Made by a program: the position numbers and the translations under genes. The notes beneath the pieces are model-generated. The model did not search any database, had not been told where the DNA came from, and saw only the letters and a list, made by a program, of their open reading frames with translations. A stretch of 13,055 nt of DNA from JBBSUX01 sp038234045 (GTDB lineage: Bacteria; Pseudomonadota; Gammaproteobacteria; Burkholderiales; Burkholderiaceae_C), in assembly GCA_038234045.1 (NCBI GenBank), contig JBBSUX010000077.1, forward strand, positions 1-13,055. The letters are read 5' to 3'. The stretch's first letter is position 1. Each line of letters begins with the position of its first letter. Positions 1 through 8,672 of the stretch are shown one piece after another.

Positions 1-1
1 C

Positions 2-118
2 CGGAAGGATGAAGGAGCCGACGTGCAACAGGAGATCGAGGAGGTTCATTCGGGGTTGACGAAAGCGGTGATGCAGGCCACATCGGTCCCACAGGGGAAC
101 CGGGAAGAAGCCGCCTGA
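2..118 (+). CDS. C-terminal fragment of an unrecognised protein
   Basis: An open frame runs in from the left edge and stops at TGA 116-118, giving the last 38 residues of a protein. The tail is hydrophilic and rich in Glu, Gln and Ala (it includes EIEEVHSGLTKAVMQ and ends NREEAA), with no membrane segment and no motif I can name. It is on the same strand as hemA, and its stop is 46 bases before the hemA ATG, so the hemA promoter would lie partly at its 3' end. The call rests only on the open frame, its position and plausible composition. It could be a chance open frame, because no start or domain is visible here. Confidence 0.4.
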   Translation, partial: RKDEGADVQQEIEEVHSGLTKAVMQATSVPQGNREEAA

Positions 119-127
119 TTCCTTGTT

Positions 128-157
128 TCAACAGGCCATCGCGCCGAATTTTATAAT
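128..157 (+). promoter_or_regulatory. Candidate hemA promoter with perfect -10
   Basis: A perfect TATAAT lies at 152-157. The best -35 match I see is TCAACA at 128-133 (4 of 6 to TTGACA) with an 18-base spacer, which is weak. Transcription would be expected to start about 7 bases after the -10, near 164, almost on top of the hemA ATG at 165. The -10 is seen directly; the start site is inferred. Confidence 0.55.
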
Positions 158-164
158 CGGACAA

Positions 165-1499
165 ATGGCAGTCTGGGCTCTGGGTTTGAACCACAACACC
201 GCCCCGCTCGACTTGCGGGGGCGGTTTGCGTTCGCGCTCGACCAAATTGCACCCACGTTGACGGGGCTTCGCCGTTCGTTTTCTGCCGATACCGGTAACG
301 CTTCAGCTTCCTTACGGCTTACCGCTGATCGCCATCCTCAAGTCGAAGCGGCCATCCTCTCCACTTGCAATCGCACCGAAATCTACTGCGCTGGTGCGAG
401 TGACGGACAAGGTAACGCCCTTGCCCACACGCTCGGCTGGCTGGCCCAGACGGGAGGCGTTTCGCCAGAGCTGCTCAGGGCACATGCCTATGCTCTGCGG
501 GAGGAGTCTGTCGCACGACATGCTTTCCGGGTTGCCAGCGGACTCGATTCAATGGTGCTCGGCGAACCTCAGATCCTGGGGCAGATGAAGGATGCAGTTC
601 GCGCGGCAGAAAGCGCCGGCGCCCTTGGCAGCACGCTCAATCAGCTGTTCCAACGCTCTTTTTCGGTCGCCAAGGAAGTACGGACTGCCACCGAAGTGGG
701 CGCACATTCCATCAGCATGGCCGCGGCCGCTGTCCGACTGGCAGCGCAGCTGTTCGAGGATCTGGGCGAAATTCGCATCCTCTTCGTCGGCGCGGGCGAA
801 ATGATCGAGCTGGCGGCCACGCACTTTGCCGCGCGCAAACCCAAGGCCATGGTGATCGCCAATCGCACCGTCGAGCGCGGAGAGGCGCTTGCCGCCCGCT
901 TCGGCGCGCAAACCATGCACCTGTACGAGTTGCCGGGCCGACTGCACGAATTCGACGCCATCATCAGCTGCACTGCGAGCACGCTGCCGATCATCGGGCT
1001 CGGAGCGGTCGAGCGCGCTGTCAAGGCGCGCAAGCATCGCCCGATCTTCATGGTCGACTTGGCGGTGCCGCGCGACATCGAGTCCGAGGTAAAGGCGCTC
1101 CAGGACGTTTACCTCTATACCGTTGATGATCTGGCCGGCGTCGTGCAGACCGGTCAGGCACAGCGCGTTGCGGCCGTAGCCCAGGCTGAAGTGATCATCG
1201 ATACGGGTGTGCAGAATTTCATGCGCTGGCTTGATCAGCGTGATCCCGTGCGCGGGACCGTGGGGCTCATTCAGAAGCTCAATGCGCAGGCGGACGAGTG
1301 GCGTAGAGCGGAGATGGCGCGGGCGCGCCGTCAGCTGGCGCGTGGAGACGATGTCGACGTGGTGCTGGAATCACTTTCACGCGGCCTGACGCAGAAGATG
1401 CTGCATGGGGCAATGGCAGAGCTCCAGATGGGTGATGCAGAGCAGCGCAACCAGACAGCCGCGAGCGTCTCGCGCATCTTCCTGCGCAACAACCGTTAG
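165..1499 (+). CDS. hemA: Glutamyl-tRNA reductase
   Basis: Reduces glutamyl-tRNA(Glu) to glutamate-1-semialdehyde with NADPH, the committed step of C5-pathway tetrapyrrole (haem) synthesis in the cytoplasm. The 444-residue protein has the catalytic-cysteine motif STCNRTE (66-72, Cys68), the motif GLDSMVLGEPQILGQ (126-140), a Rossmann-type NADPH site FVGAGEM (about 207-213) and a C-terminal dimerisation region. I chose ATG 165 because the protein then starts MAVWALGLNH, matching the family N-terminus. A TTG at 123 would add 14 residues unlike the family and would place the -10 inside the gene. No Shine-Dalgarno sequence precedes ATG 165. Compared with the E. coli protein (Cys50), the catalytic cysteine lies about 18 residues later because of a longer segment at about 36-60. 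First gene of a plus-strand group with prfA, prmC and grxD. Confidence 0.97.
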   Translation: MAVWALGLNHNTAPLDLRGRFAFALDQIAPTLTGLRRSFSADTGNASASLRLTADRHPQVEAAILSTCNRTEIYCAGASDGQGNALAHTLGWLAQTGGVSPELLRAHAYALREESVARHAFRVASGLDSMVLGEPQILGQMKDAVRAAESAGALGSTLNQLFQRSFSVAKEVRTATEVGAHSISMAAAAVRLAAQLFEDLGEIRILFVGAGEMIELAATHFAARKPKAMVIANRTVERGEALAARFGAQTMHLYELPGRLHEFDAIISCTASTLPIIGLGAVERAVKARKHRPIFMVDLAVPRDIESEVKALQDVYLYTVDDLAGVVQTGQAQRVAAVAQAEVIIDTGVQNFMRWLDQRDPVRGTVGLIQKLNAQADEWRRAEMARARRQLARGDDVDVVLESLSRGLTQKMLHGAMAELQMGDAEQRNQTAASVSRIFLRNNR

Positions 1500-1591
1500 C
1501 GACGCTCTCCGCGCAGAGCCGGGCCAAGGCGTTACTTGGTGAATCCACCGCCTGCACCGGTCGACACACCTTTGCCAACACTCCAGCCTAC

Positions 1592-2695
1592 GTGAAACCC
1601 TTTCTCCGCCAGCGCCTTGAACGCGCCAGCCTGCGTCTGCAGGAACTCGACTTTCTTCTGTCGCGCGAGGACATCATGTCCGACATGGCGCAGTACCGCG
1701 TGCTGTCGCGCGAGCACGCCGAGGTAACTCAGATTGCAGGCCGTTTTGAGCGACTGCAACAGCGCGAGCGCGACGTCGCAAGTGCTGTGGAAATGCGCGT
1801 CGATCCCGAGATGACCGCGATGGCCGACGAAGAAGCGCAATCGGCGCGTACCGAGATCGAGCAGCTGGAAGAGGAACTTGAGCGTCTGCTGCTGCCGCGA
1901 GACCCGGATGACGCCCGCACTGCCTTCCTTGAAATACGCGCGGGCACGGGGGGTGACGAATCAGCCCTTTTCGCGGGCGACCTGTTTCGTATGTACACCC
2001 GCTATGCCGAGAGGGCGGGATGGAAGACCGAGATCGTCAGCGAAAGCGCTGCCGAGTTGGGTGGCTATAAGGAAGTGGTGTTGCGGCTCTCCGGCGATGT
2101 TGACGTCGGTGCGGGTGGCGGTGTTTACGGCAGGTTGCGCTTTGAATCGGGCGGCCATCGCGTGCAGCGTGTGCCCGTTACCGAAACCCAAGGGCGCATC
2201 CATACCAGCGCCTGCACCGTGGCGGTCCTGGCCGAGCCCGACGAGGCTCAGGCTGTGCAGATCAACCCGGCGGACCTGCGGATCGACACCTACCGCGCAA
2301 GCGGCGCCGGCGGCCAGCACATCAACAAGACCGATTCAGCGGTCCGGATCACGCACATCCCGACGGGTATCGTCGCCGAATGCCAGGACGACCGCAGCCA
2401 GCATCGCAACAAGGCCAAGGCCTTGCAGGTGCTCTCCGCGCGCATCCAGGAAAAAGACCGGAGCGAACGCGCCGCCAGGGACGCAGCCGAGCGCAAGGGC
2501 CTCATTGGCAGCGGCGACCGCAGCGACCGTATCCGGACCTACAATTTTCCCCAGGGACGACTGACCGATCACCGCATCAACCTGACGCTGTACAAGCTGC
2601 TGCAGATCATCGAAGGTGACCTCGACGAAGTGCTCGACGCGCTGCAGCAAGCCCGCGAAGCTGAGCAACTGGCTGAACTTGAGAGCGGCGCGTGA
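1592..2695 (+). CDS. prfA: Peptide chain release factor 1 (RF1)
   Basis: Recognises UAA and UAG stop codons and triggers hydrolysis of peptidyl-tRNA on the ribosome. The 367-residue protein has the class-I architecture: an N-terminal helical domain rich in Glu and Arg, the codon-reading tripeptide PVT (about 195-197, within HRVQRVPVTETQGR), and the catalytic GGQ loop (about 240-242, within SGAGGQHINKTDSA). The PxT form identifies RF1 rather than RF2, which carries SPF. The chosen start is GTG 1592, giving MKPFLRQRLE, which matches the family N-terminus. No clear Shine-Dalgarno lies before it. It follows hemA by 92 bases and precedes prmC, whose product methylates the GGQ glutamine. The hemA-prfA-prmC order is widely conserved in proteobacteria. 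Confidence 0.97.
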   Translation: MKPFLRQRLERASLRLQELDFLLSREDIMSDMAQYRVLSREHAEVTQIAGRFERLQQRERDVASAVEMRVDPEMTAMADEEAQSARTEIEQLEEELERLLLPRDPDDARTAFLEIRAGTGGDESALFAGDLFRMYTRYAERAGWKTEIVSESAAELGGYKEVVLRLSGDVDVGAGGGVYGRLRFESGGHRVQRVPVTETQGRIHTSACTVAVLAEPDEAQAVQINPADLRIDTYRASGAGGQHINKTDSAVRITHIPTGIVAECQDDRSQHRNKAKALQVLSARIQEKDRSERAARDAAERKGLIGSGDRSDRIRTYNFPQGRLTDHRINLTLYKLLQIIEGDLDEVLDALQQAREAEQLAELESGA

Positions 2696-2739
2696 CCATG
2701 GCATCCAGCCAACCCCGGGAGATATCACGCATGAAATAT

Positions 2740-2791
2740 GCCTCAAGCGCTTTATGTAAAAGCGCTATCAGCAATACTATTTATAGTAAAA
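2740..2791 (+). repeat. Double-palindromic intergenic repeat, copy 1
   Basis: This AT-rich element lies between prfA and prmC. It has two inverted repeats joined by ATCAGC: AGCGCTTT (2746-2753) pairs perfectly with AAAGCGCT (2759-2766), and TACTAT (2775-2780) pairs perfectly with ATAGTA (2783-2788). It aligns without gaps to 9838-9889, with 39 of 52 positions identical by my count. It ends 10 bases before the prmC GTG, and its terminal A-run adjoins the prmC ribosome binding site AGAGG (2791-2795). From memory it resembles a short repeat family frequent between genes in Comamonadaceae. That link is recall, not a search result. Confidence 0.8.
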
Positions 2792-2801
2792 GAGGCTTGC
2801 C

Positions 2802-3668
2802 GTGGTTGAACTGATGGCTGCACCAGCGGCAACTGTCGTCACCCTGGCAGACGAGCTCGGTCGTGCCACGCGCGGCTTGGGGCTCGCTCGGCTCGACGCG
2901 CAACTGCTGCTGCTGCAGGCGCTCGGGCGCTCGCAAGACGACCGTGCGTGGTTGCTGGCACACGATACCGATCCGCTTCTCCCCGAAGCCGCTGCCCGGT
3001 TCGAGGCCCTGTGCCTGCGTCGGCGTGCAGGCGAGCCGGTTGCCTACCTCACTGGCCAGAAGGAATTTTTCGGGATAGAACTGCAGGTGGATGCCCGCGT
3101 GCTGGTTCCGCGGCCCGACACCGAGACGCTGGTCAGCTGGGGTATCGAAGTGCTTCTGGGGCTCGAGGCTCCCTCCGTGCTCGACCTGGGCACCGGCAGT
3201 GGCGCCATCGCACTGGCGGTGCAGCATGCCCGCCACGATGCCTGCGTAGAGGCGGTCGATGCCAGCGCCGATGCGCTGGCAGTGGCGCAGGCCAATGCTC
3301 GGCGCCTGTCGCTGCCGGTTTGGTTCCGGCGTGCTGACTGGTTTGAAGGCATGGTCGGCCGCCGCGACCTGATCCTGTCGAACCCGCCGTATGTAGCAGA
3401 GGGCGATCCGCATCTGGCCGCGCTGACGCACGAGCCCACCCAAGCGCTCACCTCCGGTCCGCAAGGTCTGGACGATCTGCGGCGCATCGTCGCCGATGCG
3501 GGCGCACACCTGAACGCCGGTGGTTGGCTGTTGCTCGAACACGGCCACGATCAGGCGCCACACGTGCGCCGCCTGCTGCTGGACGCGGGCTTTACCGACG
3601 TGGGCAGCCGGCGTGATCTGGCGGGTATAGAGCGCTGCTCCGGCGGCCAATGGAATGCGCCCGGATAA
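2802..3668 (+). CDS. prmC: Release factor glutamine methyltransferase
   Basis: N5-methylates the glutamine of the GGQ motif in release factors using S-adenosylmethionine, which raises termination efficiency. It acts in the cytoplasm, and its substrate RF1 is encoded immediately upstream. The 288-residue protein has an N-terminal helical substrate-binding domain, the linker motif VPRPDTE (about 102-108), the SAM-binding loop DLGTGSG (about 128-134) and the catalytic NPPY (194-197) that holds the target glutamine. I chose GTG 2802 because AGAGG at 2791-2795 sits 6 bases upstream. ATG 2814 is in frame but lies 18 bases from that site and would remove four residues. The gap after prfA contains the double-palindromic repeat. 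Also known as hemK. Confidence 0.96.
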   Translation: MVELMAAPAATVVTLADELGRATRGLGLARLDAQLLLLQALGRSQDDRAWLLAHDTDPLLPEAAARFEALCLRRRAGEPVAYLTGQKEFFGIELQVDARVLVPRPDTETLVSWGIEVLLGLEAPSVLDLGTGSGAIALAVQHARHDACVEAVDASADALAVAQANARRLSLPVWFRRADWFEGMVGRRDLILSNPPYVAEGDPHLAALTHEPTQALTSGPQGLDDLRRIVADAGAHLNAGGWLLLEHGHDQAPHVRRLLLDAGFTDVGSRRDLAGIERCSGGQWNAPG

Positions 3669-3756
3669 TTGCGTATCTACAGGTCCATTCGGTTGACCCT
3701 GCAACCTGGTTTTGCACCGGTTGCCCTTACTGCTTTTTCAATCAGGAGATATTTCG

Positions 3757-4083
3757 ATGAACGACGCTCAAGAACGCATCGACACCCTTGTCAAAGGCAG
3801 CGACGTGCTGCTCTTCATGAAGGGCAACGCCAGCTTTCCGATGTGCGGCTTTTCCGGCCGTGCGATTCAGGTGCTCAAGGCCTGCGGCGTCGAGCCCAAA
3901 GCCATCACCACCGTCAACGTACTGGAAGACGAAGGCATCCGCCAGGGGATCAAGGAATACAGCCAGTGGCCCACCATTCCCCAGCTCTATGTCAAGGGCG
4001 AATTCGTCGGTGGCTCGGACATCATGATGGAGATGTACGAGTCGGGTGAACTGCAAAAGGTGCTGGCTGGCGAGCACAGCTGA
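3757..4083 (+). CDS. grxD: Monothiol glutaredoxin, Grx4 type
   Basis: CGFS-type glutaredoxins bind a [2Fe-2S] cluster with glutathione and take part in iron-sulfur cluster transfer and iron homeostasis. The 108-residue protein has the signature CGFS at 30-33 in the context FPMCGFSGRA, then WPTIPQLYVKGEFVGG (about 71-86), which contains the cis-proline and the glutathione-binding residues. Its length matches single-domain bacterial Grx4. ATG 3757 is chosen because AGGAGA at 3744-3749 lies 7 bases upstream and the protein then starts as the family does. It follows prmC by 88 bases, an arrangement familiar from other betaproteobacteria, so co-transcription from the hemA side is likely. I see no strong separate promoter. 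Confidence 0.96.
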   Translation: MNDAQERIDTLVKGSDVLLFMKGNASFPMCGFSGRAIQVLKACGVEPKAITTVNVLEDEGIRQGIKEYSQWPTIPQLYVKGEFVGGSDIMMEMYESGELQKVLAGEHS

Positions 4084-4105
4084 GCGTCAAAGCAGGAGGC
4101 CACCA

Positions 4106-4630
4106 ATGACCCATGACGATCACGACCGCGGCCATGGGCACGGCGACGGCGACGATGTGCCTGCGTCACCGGATGCATGGAAACACGACGGCGTGCGTGT
4201 GGTCCCAGGCAATCAGCTAGACGCCAACACCGCGCAAACGCCCGGCATGGAGCGTTCGGCTGCGATCAATTTCGCCCGCGTGGGAGCGCAGAAATTGTGG
4301 GCCGGCACCGTCACCATCCATCCTGACGCCAAGACCGGCGCCCACCATCACGGACCGCTCGAATCGGTGATTTACGTGGTGAGTGGTCGTGCCCGGATGC
4401 GCTGGGGCGATCAGCTCCAGTTCACGGGCGAGGCCGGGCCGGGAGATTTCATTTATGTACCGCCTTACGTGCCGCATCAGGAAATCAACGCCAGCGCCAC
4501 CGAACCCCTGTGTTGCGTGCTGTGTCGCAGCGACGGTGAGGCGGTGGCGATCAACATCGATATCGAACCGGTAGAAGCGCCGCAAACCGTGCTGTGGATC
4601 GATCCGACACACCCGCACGGCGGCGTCTGA
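4106..4630 (+). CDS. Cupin-domain protein with His/Asp-rich N-terminus
   Basis: A 174-residue single-domain cupin. Cupin motif 1 is GAHHHGPLESVIYVVSG (78-94), supplying candidate metal ligands among His80-82 and Glu86. Motif 2 is GDFIYVPPYVPHQEIN (113-128), with His124. Together these make a metal-binding beta-barrel. The first 17 residues, MTHDDHDRGHGHGDGDD, hold four histidines and seven aspartates, a composition typical of metal-sequestering tails, and the C-terminus carries another short His stretch (THPHGG). There is no signal peptide, so it is probably cytoplasmic. The start is well supported: AGGAGG (4094-4099) lies 6 bases before ATG 4106. It follows grxD by 22 bases on the same strand, so the two are likely co-transcribed. 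The substrate is unknown; a metal-dependent dioxygenase, an isomerase or a metal-sensing role are all possible. Confidence 0.88.
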   Translation: MTHDDHDRGHGHGDGDDVPASPDAWKHDGVRVVPGNQLDANTAQTPGMERSAAINFARVGAQKLWAGTVTIHPDAKTGAHHHGPLESVIYVVSGRARMRWGDQLQFTGEAGPGDFIYVPPYVPHQEINASATEPLCCVLCRSDGEAVAINIDIEPVEAPQTVLWIDPTHPHGGV

Positions 4631-4724
4631 ATGCGACAAGCAGACTTTGACGCCGACGACCGGCGCCCTTCGCCGTTTGATTGCGCAGAATCCGGGTCGG
4701 ACTGGCCTTATCTGACTGGACGGG

Positions 4725-5392
4725 TCAGCTCGGATCGTCGGTGAAATGCCAGGCGCGTTGTGCCGCAAACACGGCGTTCGGGTAAGGCGCCCGGCCCCGG
4801 CTGCCGTTGTAGCGTCCGAGCGCCATATACAGATCGCCTTTTTCGCGATCAAGGTAATGGCGCAGGATCACGCAGCCGAATCGCAGGTTGGTCTGCATGT
4901 GGAACAGATGGCTCACATTGCCGTCGCCGATGGTGCGCACCCAGAATGGCATCACCTGCATGTATCCGCGCGCGCCCACGCTCGAAATGGCGTACTTGCG
5001 GAAATTGCTCTCGACCTGCACCAGGCCGAGCACCAGTGACGGCTCGAGCCCGGCGCGATGCGTTTCGTACCAGAGGGTGCGCAGGAAATCCACACGAAGC
5101 GTTCGGTCTGGCAGCTTCTTGTGCAGGCGCTGCGCCATGGTGCCAAGCCAGCGCAGGTAAACCATGCGCGAGGCAGTGTCCCGAAACTCGGGTTCAGGAG
5201 GACCACCTTGCGCAATAGCCGAAGTAAGCGCCGACCGAACGGCGTCGGCCAACGGCTCCTCGATTTGCGAACCGGCTTTCGCACTCTGCGAAAATGAGAG
5301 CGGAATGCCAAGGCAGGATAAACGCAAAAGCACATTTCTACGTGTAGAAACTGCCTTTCGATTCACCTCCTGCTGGAACGCCACGCCACCTG

Positions 5393-5396
<4 letters not shown>
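4725..5396 (-). CDS. Exported lytic transglycosylase (SLT family)
   Basis: Lytic transglycosylases cleave peptidoglycan glycan strands to 1,6-anhydro products in the periplasm. From ATG 5396 the protein has 223 residues. The catalytic core shows the Glu motif QVESNF (127-132, Glu129), GARGYMQVMP (141-150) and ALGRYNGS (192-199), the three motifs of the Slt70-like fold. The N-terminus has STRRNVLLRL (17-26), resembling a twin-arginine signal, followed by a moderately hydrophobic stretch and AKAG (about 39-42) as a possible cleavage site. ATG 5396 overlaps the proS stop as ATGA, which favours it. The start is still uncertain, since GTG codons at 5366 and 5333 are also in frame. It ends convergently with the cupin gene, with 94 bases between and no clear terminator. 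No lipobox is apparent. Confidence 0.88.
5335..5350. repeat. Inverted repeat TTTCTAC/GTAGAAA
   Basis: On the plus strand TTTCTAC (5335-5341) and GTAGAAA (5344-5350) are perfect inverted repeats with two bases between. On the minus-strand mRNA this allows a 6-bp stem with a CACG loop. It lies in the signal-peptide codons of the lytic transglycosylase, between a consensus Shine-Dalgarno sequence (minus-strand AGGAGGTGA, 5371-5363) and an in-frame GTG (5333-5331). Function is unknown, and it may be chance. Confidence 0.4.
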
Positions 5397-7138
<1,742 letters not shown>

Positions 7139-7161
7139 CGTGTCGGTAGAAGGGAAATAAG

Positions 7162-7175
7162 AGCGGCTAGCCGCT
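7162..7175. repeat. Perfect 14-base palindrome upstream of proS
   Basis: AGCGGCTAGCCGCT is its own reverse complement and lies 24 bases upstream of the proS ATG (7138), in the proS/rppH divergent region. It could be an operator half or an mRNA hairpin. About one such palindrome is expected by chance in a window of this size, so the functional call is weak. Confidence 0.3.
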
Positions 7176-7323
7176 GGGTGCGGCATGCTGCTTCTTCATG
7201 CAGGCATACCGCCTTTGATCGAGGGCGCGCTGCGCACTACGATACCGCGTCGGTCGCGCGCCGCCGACGGCTGGCATGACGCGCTCCCTACATCTGAACC
7301 GTCATTGCGCGCTAGGTGCCGTG

Positions 7324-7329
7324 CATAAT
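7324..7329 (+). promoter_or_regulatory. Candidate -10 box for rppH
   Basis: CATAAT matches the -10 consensus at 5 of 6 positions and lies 29 bases before the rppH ATG (7359), which would give a leader of roughly 23 bases. I see no good -35 at the right distance. The rest of the proS/rppH region (7139-7358) shows only the palindrome at 7162-7175 and no other feature I can support; a proS promoter is not evident. Confidence 0.4.
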
Positions 7330-7358
7330 GAGTTCAATTCAAAATTCGGGGTTTGATT

Positions 7359-8018
7359 ATGCTCGACAGGGATGGGTTCAGGCCCAACGTCGGCATCGTC
7401 CTGCTCAACCAGAAAAACCAGGTGTTCTGGGGCAAACGCATCCGGACGCACAGCTGGCAGTTCCCGCAAGGCGGCATAGACCGCGGCGAGACGCCCGAGC
7501 AGGCGATGTACCGCGAGCTGCATGAGGAGGTGGGGCTTCAGCCTTTGCACGTCCGCATTGTTGCCCGCACGCGAGACTGGTTGCGCTACGAGGTGCCCGA
7601 TCGGTTCATCCGGCGCGACGCAAGAGGTCACTACAAAGGCCAGAAACAGATCTGGTATTTGCTTCAGCTCACCGGTCACGATTGGGATCTGAACCTTCGT
7701 GCGACCGATCATCCCGAGTTCGACGCCTGGCGCTGGAACGAATACTGGGTGCCGCTTGATGTCGTGGTGGAATTCAAGCGCGGTGTCTACGAGATGGCAC
7801 TGACAGAACTGGCGCGATTTCTTCCGCGCCATGACCCCCAGCGCAACCGCTATTTGCGCAGCAGCATGCGGCCGGGGCGCGACGAACATCATGCGGCGCC
7901 GCATCAAATGCTGCTGTCCTCCTCTTTTGAGTTACCGCCGGGTGCCGTGTTCGAGCCGGATCCTGCGGCAGCCGCCAATGCCCTGATCGGTCCACCACAT
8001 GCAACGCCGCATCGCTGA
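7359..8018 (+). CDS. rppH: RNA pyrophosphohydrolase (Nudix)
   Basis: Removes pyrophosphate from the 5' triphosphate end of mRNAs, which starts RNase E-dependent decay in the cytoplasm. The 219-residue protein has a complete Nudix box at 38-60, GGIDRGETPEQAM followed by YRELHEEVGL, with the metal-binding glutamates Glu53, Glu56 and Glu57. Flanking motifs FRPNVGIVLLN (7-17), WGKR and SWQFPQGG are the RppH signature rather than that of a generic Nudix enzyme. E. coli RppH is 176 residues. The extra length here is a Pro/Ala/His-rich C-terminal tail of about 45 residues, likely disordered, as I recall from other betaproteobacterial RppH. ATG 7359 gives MLDRDGFRPN, the family N-terminus. TTG 7353 is two codons upstream and less likely. 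A CNP1-like gene follows at once. Confidence 0.95.
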   Translation: MLDRDGFRPNVGIVLLNQKNQVFWGKRIRTHSWQFPQGGIDRGETPEQAMYRELHEEVGLQPLHVRIVARTRDWLRYEVPDRFIRRDARGHYKGQKQIWYLLQLTGHDWDLNLRATDHPEFDAWRWNEYWVPLDVVVEFKRGVYEMALTELARFLPRHDPQRNRYLRSSMRPGRDEHHAAPHQMLLSSSFELPPGAVFEPDPAAAANALIGPPHATPHR

Positions 8019-8019
8019 A

Positions 8020-8604
8020 ATGAAGTTTCCTCCTCTGCAGGCTCCCCAGAGTCCGGTTTACTGTCCAGCAGGATGTTCTCGCCAGTTCCAGAAATTTTTC
8101 CGTCTGGCATTCGCTGCGGCATCGTTTATCGCGGTTGGCAACACGGCGCAGGCGGCCTTTTTGACAGACGCCCCAGTGGATGGCTATCCTGAAATCCAGG
8201 CTCCGCCGCCACCAGTCTTCAGCATGGATCATCTGATCGACATCGAGATGCCAGCCATTACCTCGATCCGCCTGGGCATTGATCCGGACACAATCAAGCT
8301 CGGGCCCGACGGCGTCGTTCGCTATGTCGCTGTGATGCGCAGCACGATCGGTTCGGCCGTATCAGCCAACTATGCTGCTATCCGCTGCGTGACCGGCGAA
8401 TACAAACTCTACGCCCGGCACTACCCCGAAGGCGACTGGCGGCCGGTGGCAAATCCGGAATGGGTGCCGCTCAGTAGCGACAGCGCCTCGCGCTACGCCT
8501 TGCGGATTGCACAGGCGGGTGCTTGCCGCGAGGCATCGTCGAATACGAGCACAGCGCAAATCCTCAAAGACATGCGGGGATCGATCAATTACCGCTCGCC
8601 GTGA
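8020..8604 (+). CDS. CNP1-like secreted protein of unknown function
   Basis: The 194-residue product carries an N-terminal hydrophobic stretch (LAFAAASFIAVG, about 32-43) ending in NTAQA before AF, so it is probably exported by Sec and cleaved. The mature part contains IKLGPDGVVRYVAVMRS, then ANYAAIRCVTGEYKLYA, DWRPVANPEWVPL and a second cysteine near QAGACRE. This pattern fits the CNP1-like family (Pfam PF08750, from memory), whose function is not known. The two cysteines may form a disulfide. ATG 8020 starts one base after the rppH stop; an ATG at 7999 overlapping rppH would add seven residues. Neither has a good ribosome binding site, so coupling to rppH translation is plausible. It ends convergently with proB. 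Confidence 0.85.
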   Translation: MKFPPLQAPQSPVYCPAGCSRQFQKFFRLAFAAASFIAVGNTAQAAFLTDAPVDGYPEIQAPPPPVFSMDHLIDIEMPAITSIRLGIDPDTIKLGPDGVVRYVAVMRSTIGSAVSANYAAIRCVTGEYKLYARHYPEGDWRPVANPEWVPLSSDSASRYALRIAQAGACREASSNTSTAQILKDMRGSINYRSP

Positions 8605-8652
8605 CGGGGCCGGGGACTGTTGCCAGCCGCCGACAAGCATCGTTAGACAGTG

Positions 8653-8666
8653 GGATCGAACGATCC
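8653..8666. other. Hairpin between convergent CNP1-like gene and proB
   Basis: GGATCG (8653-8658) and CGATCC (8661-8666) form a perfect inverted repeat in the 68-base gap between the convergent CNP1-like gene and proB. It may help end transcription from either side, but neither strand shows a T-run after it, so it is not a standard intrinsic terminator. Confidence 0.3.
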
Positions 8667-8672
8667 TGAAGT

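Noticed and set aside
1878..2564. A 228-codon open frame overlapping prfA in another frame
   Set aside because: It is low-complexity, rich in Ala, Arg, Pro and Ser, as typical of an off-frame reading of GC-rich DNA, and prfA is well supported over the same bases.
2781..3704. A 307-codon open frame antisense to prmC
   Set aside because: It mirrors prmC, has no motif I can recognise and would cover the repeat; prmC has all catalytic motifs and a ribosome binding site.
4712..4728. CTGAC/GTCAG inverted repeat at the end of the lytic transglycosylase gene as a terminator
   Set aside because: Only a 5-bp stem, no T-run, and it overlaps the stop codon; too weak to call.
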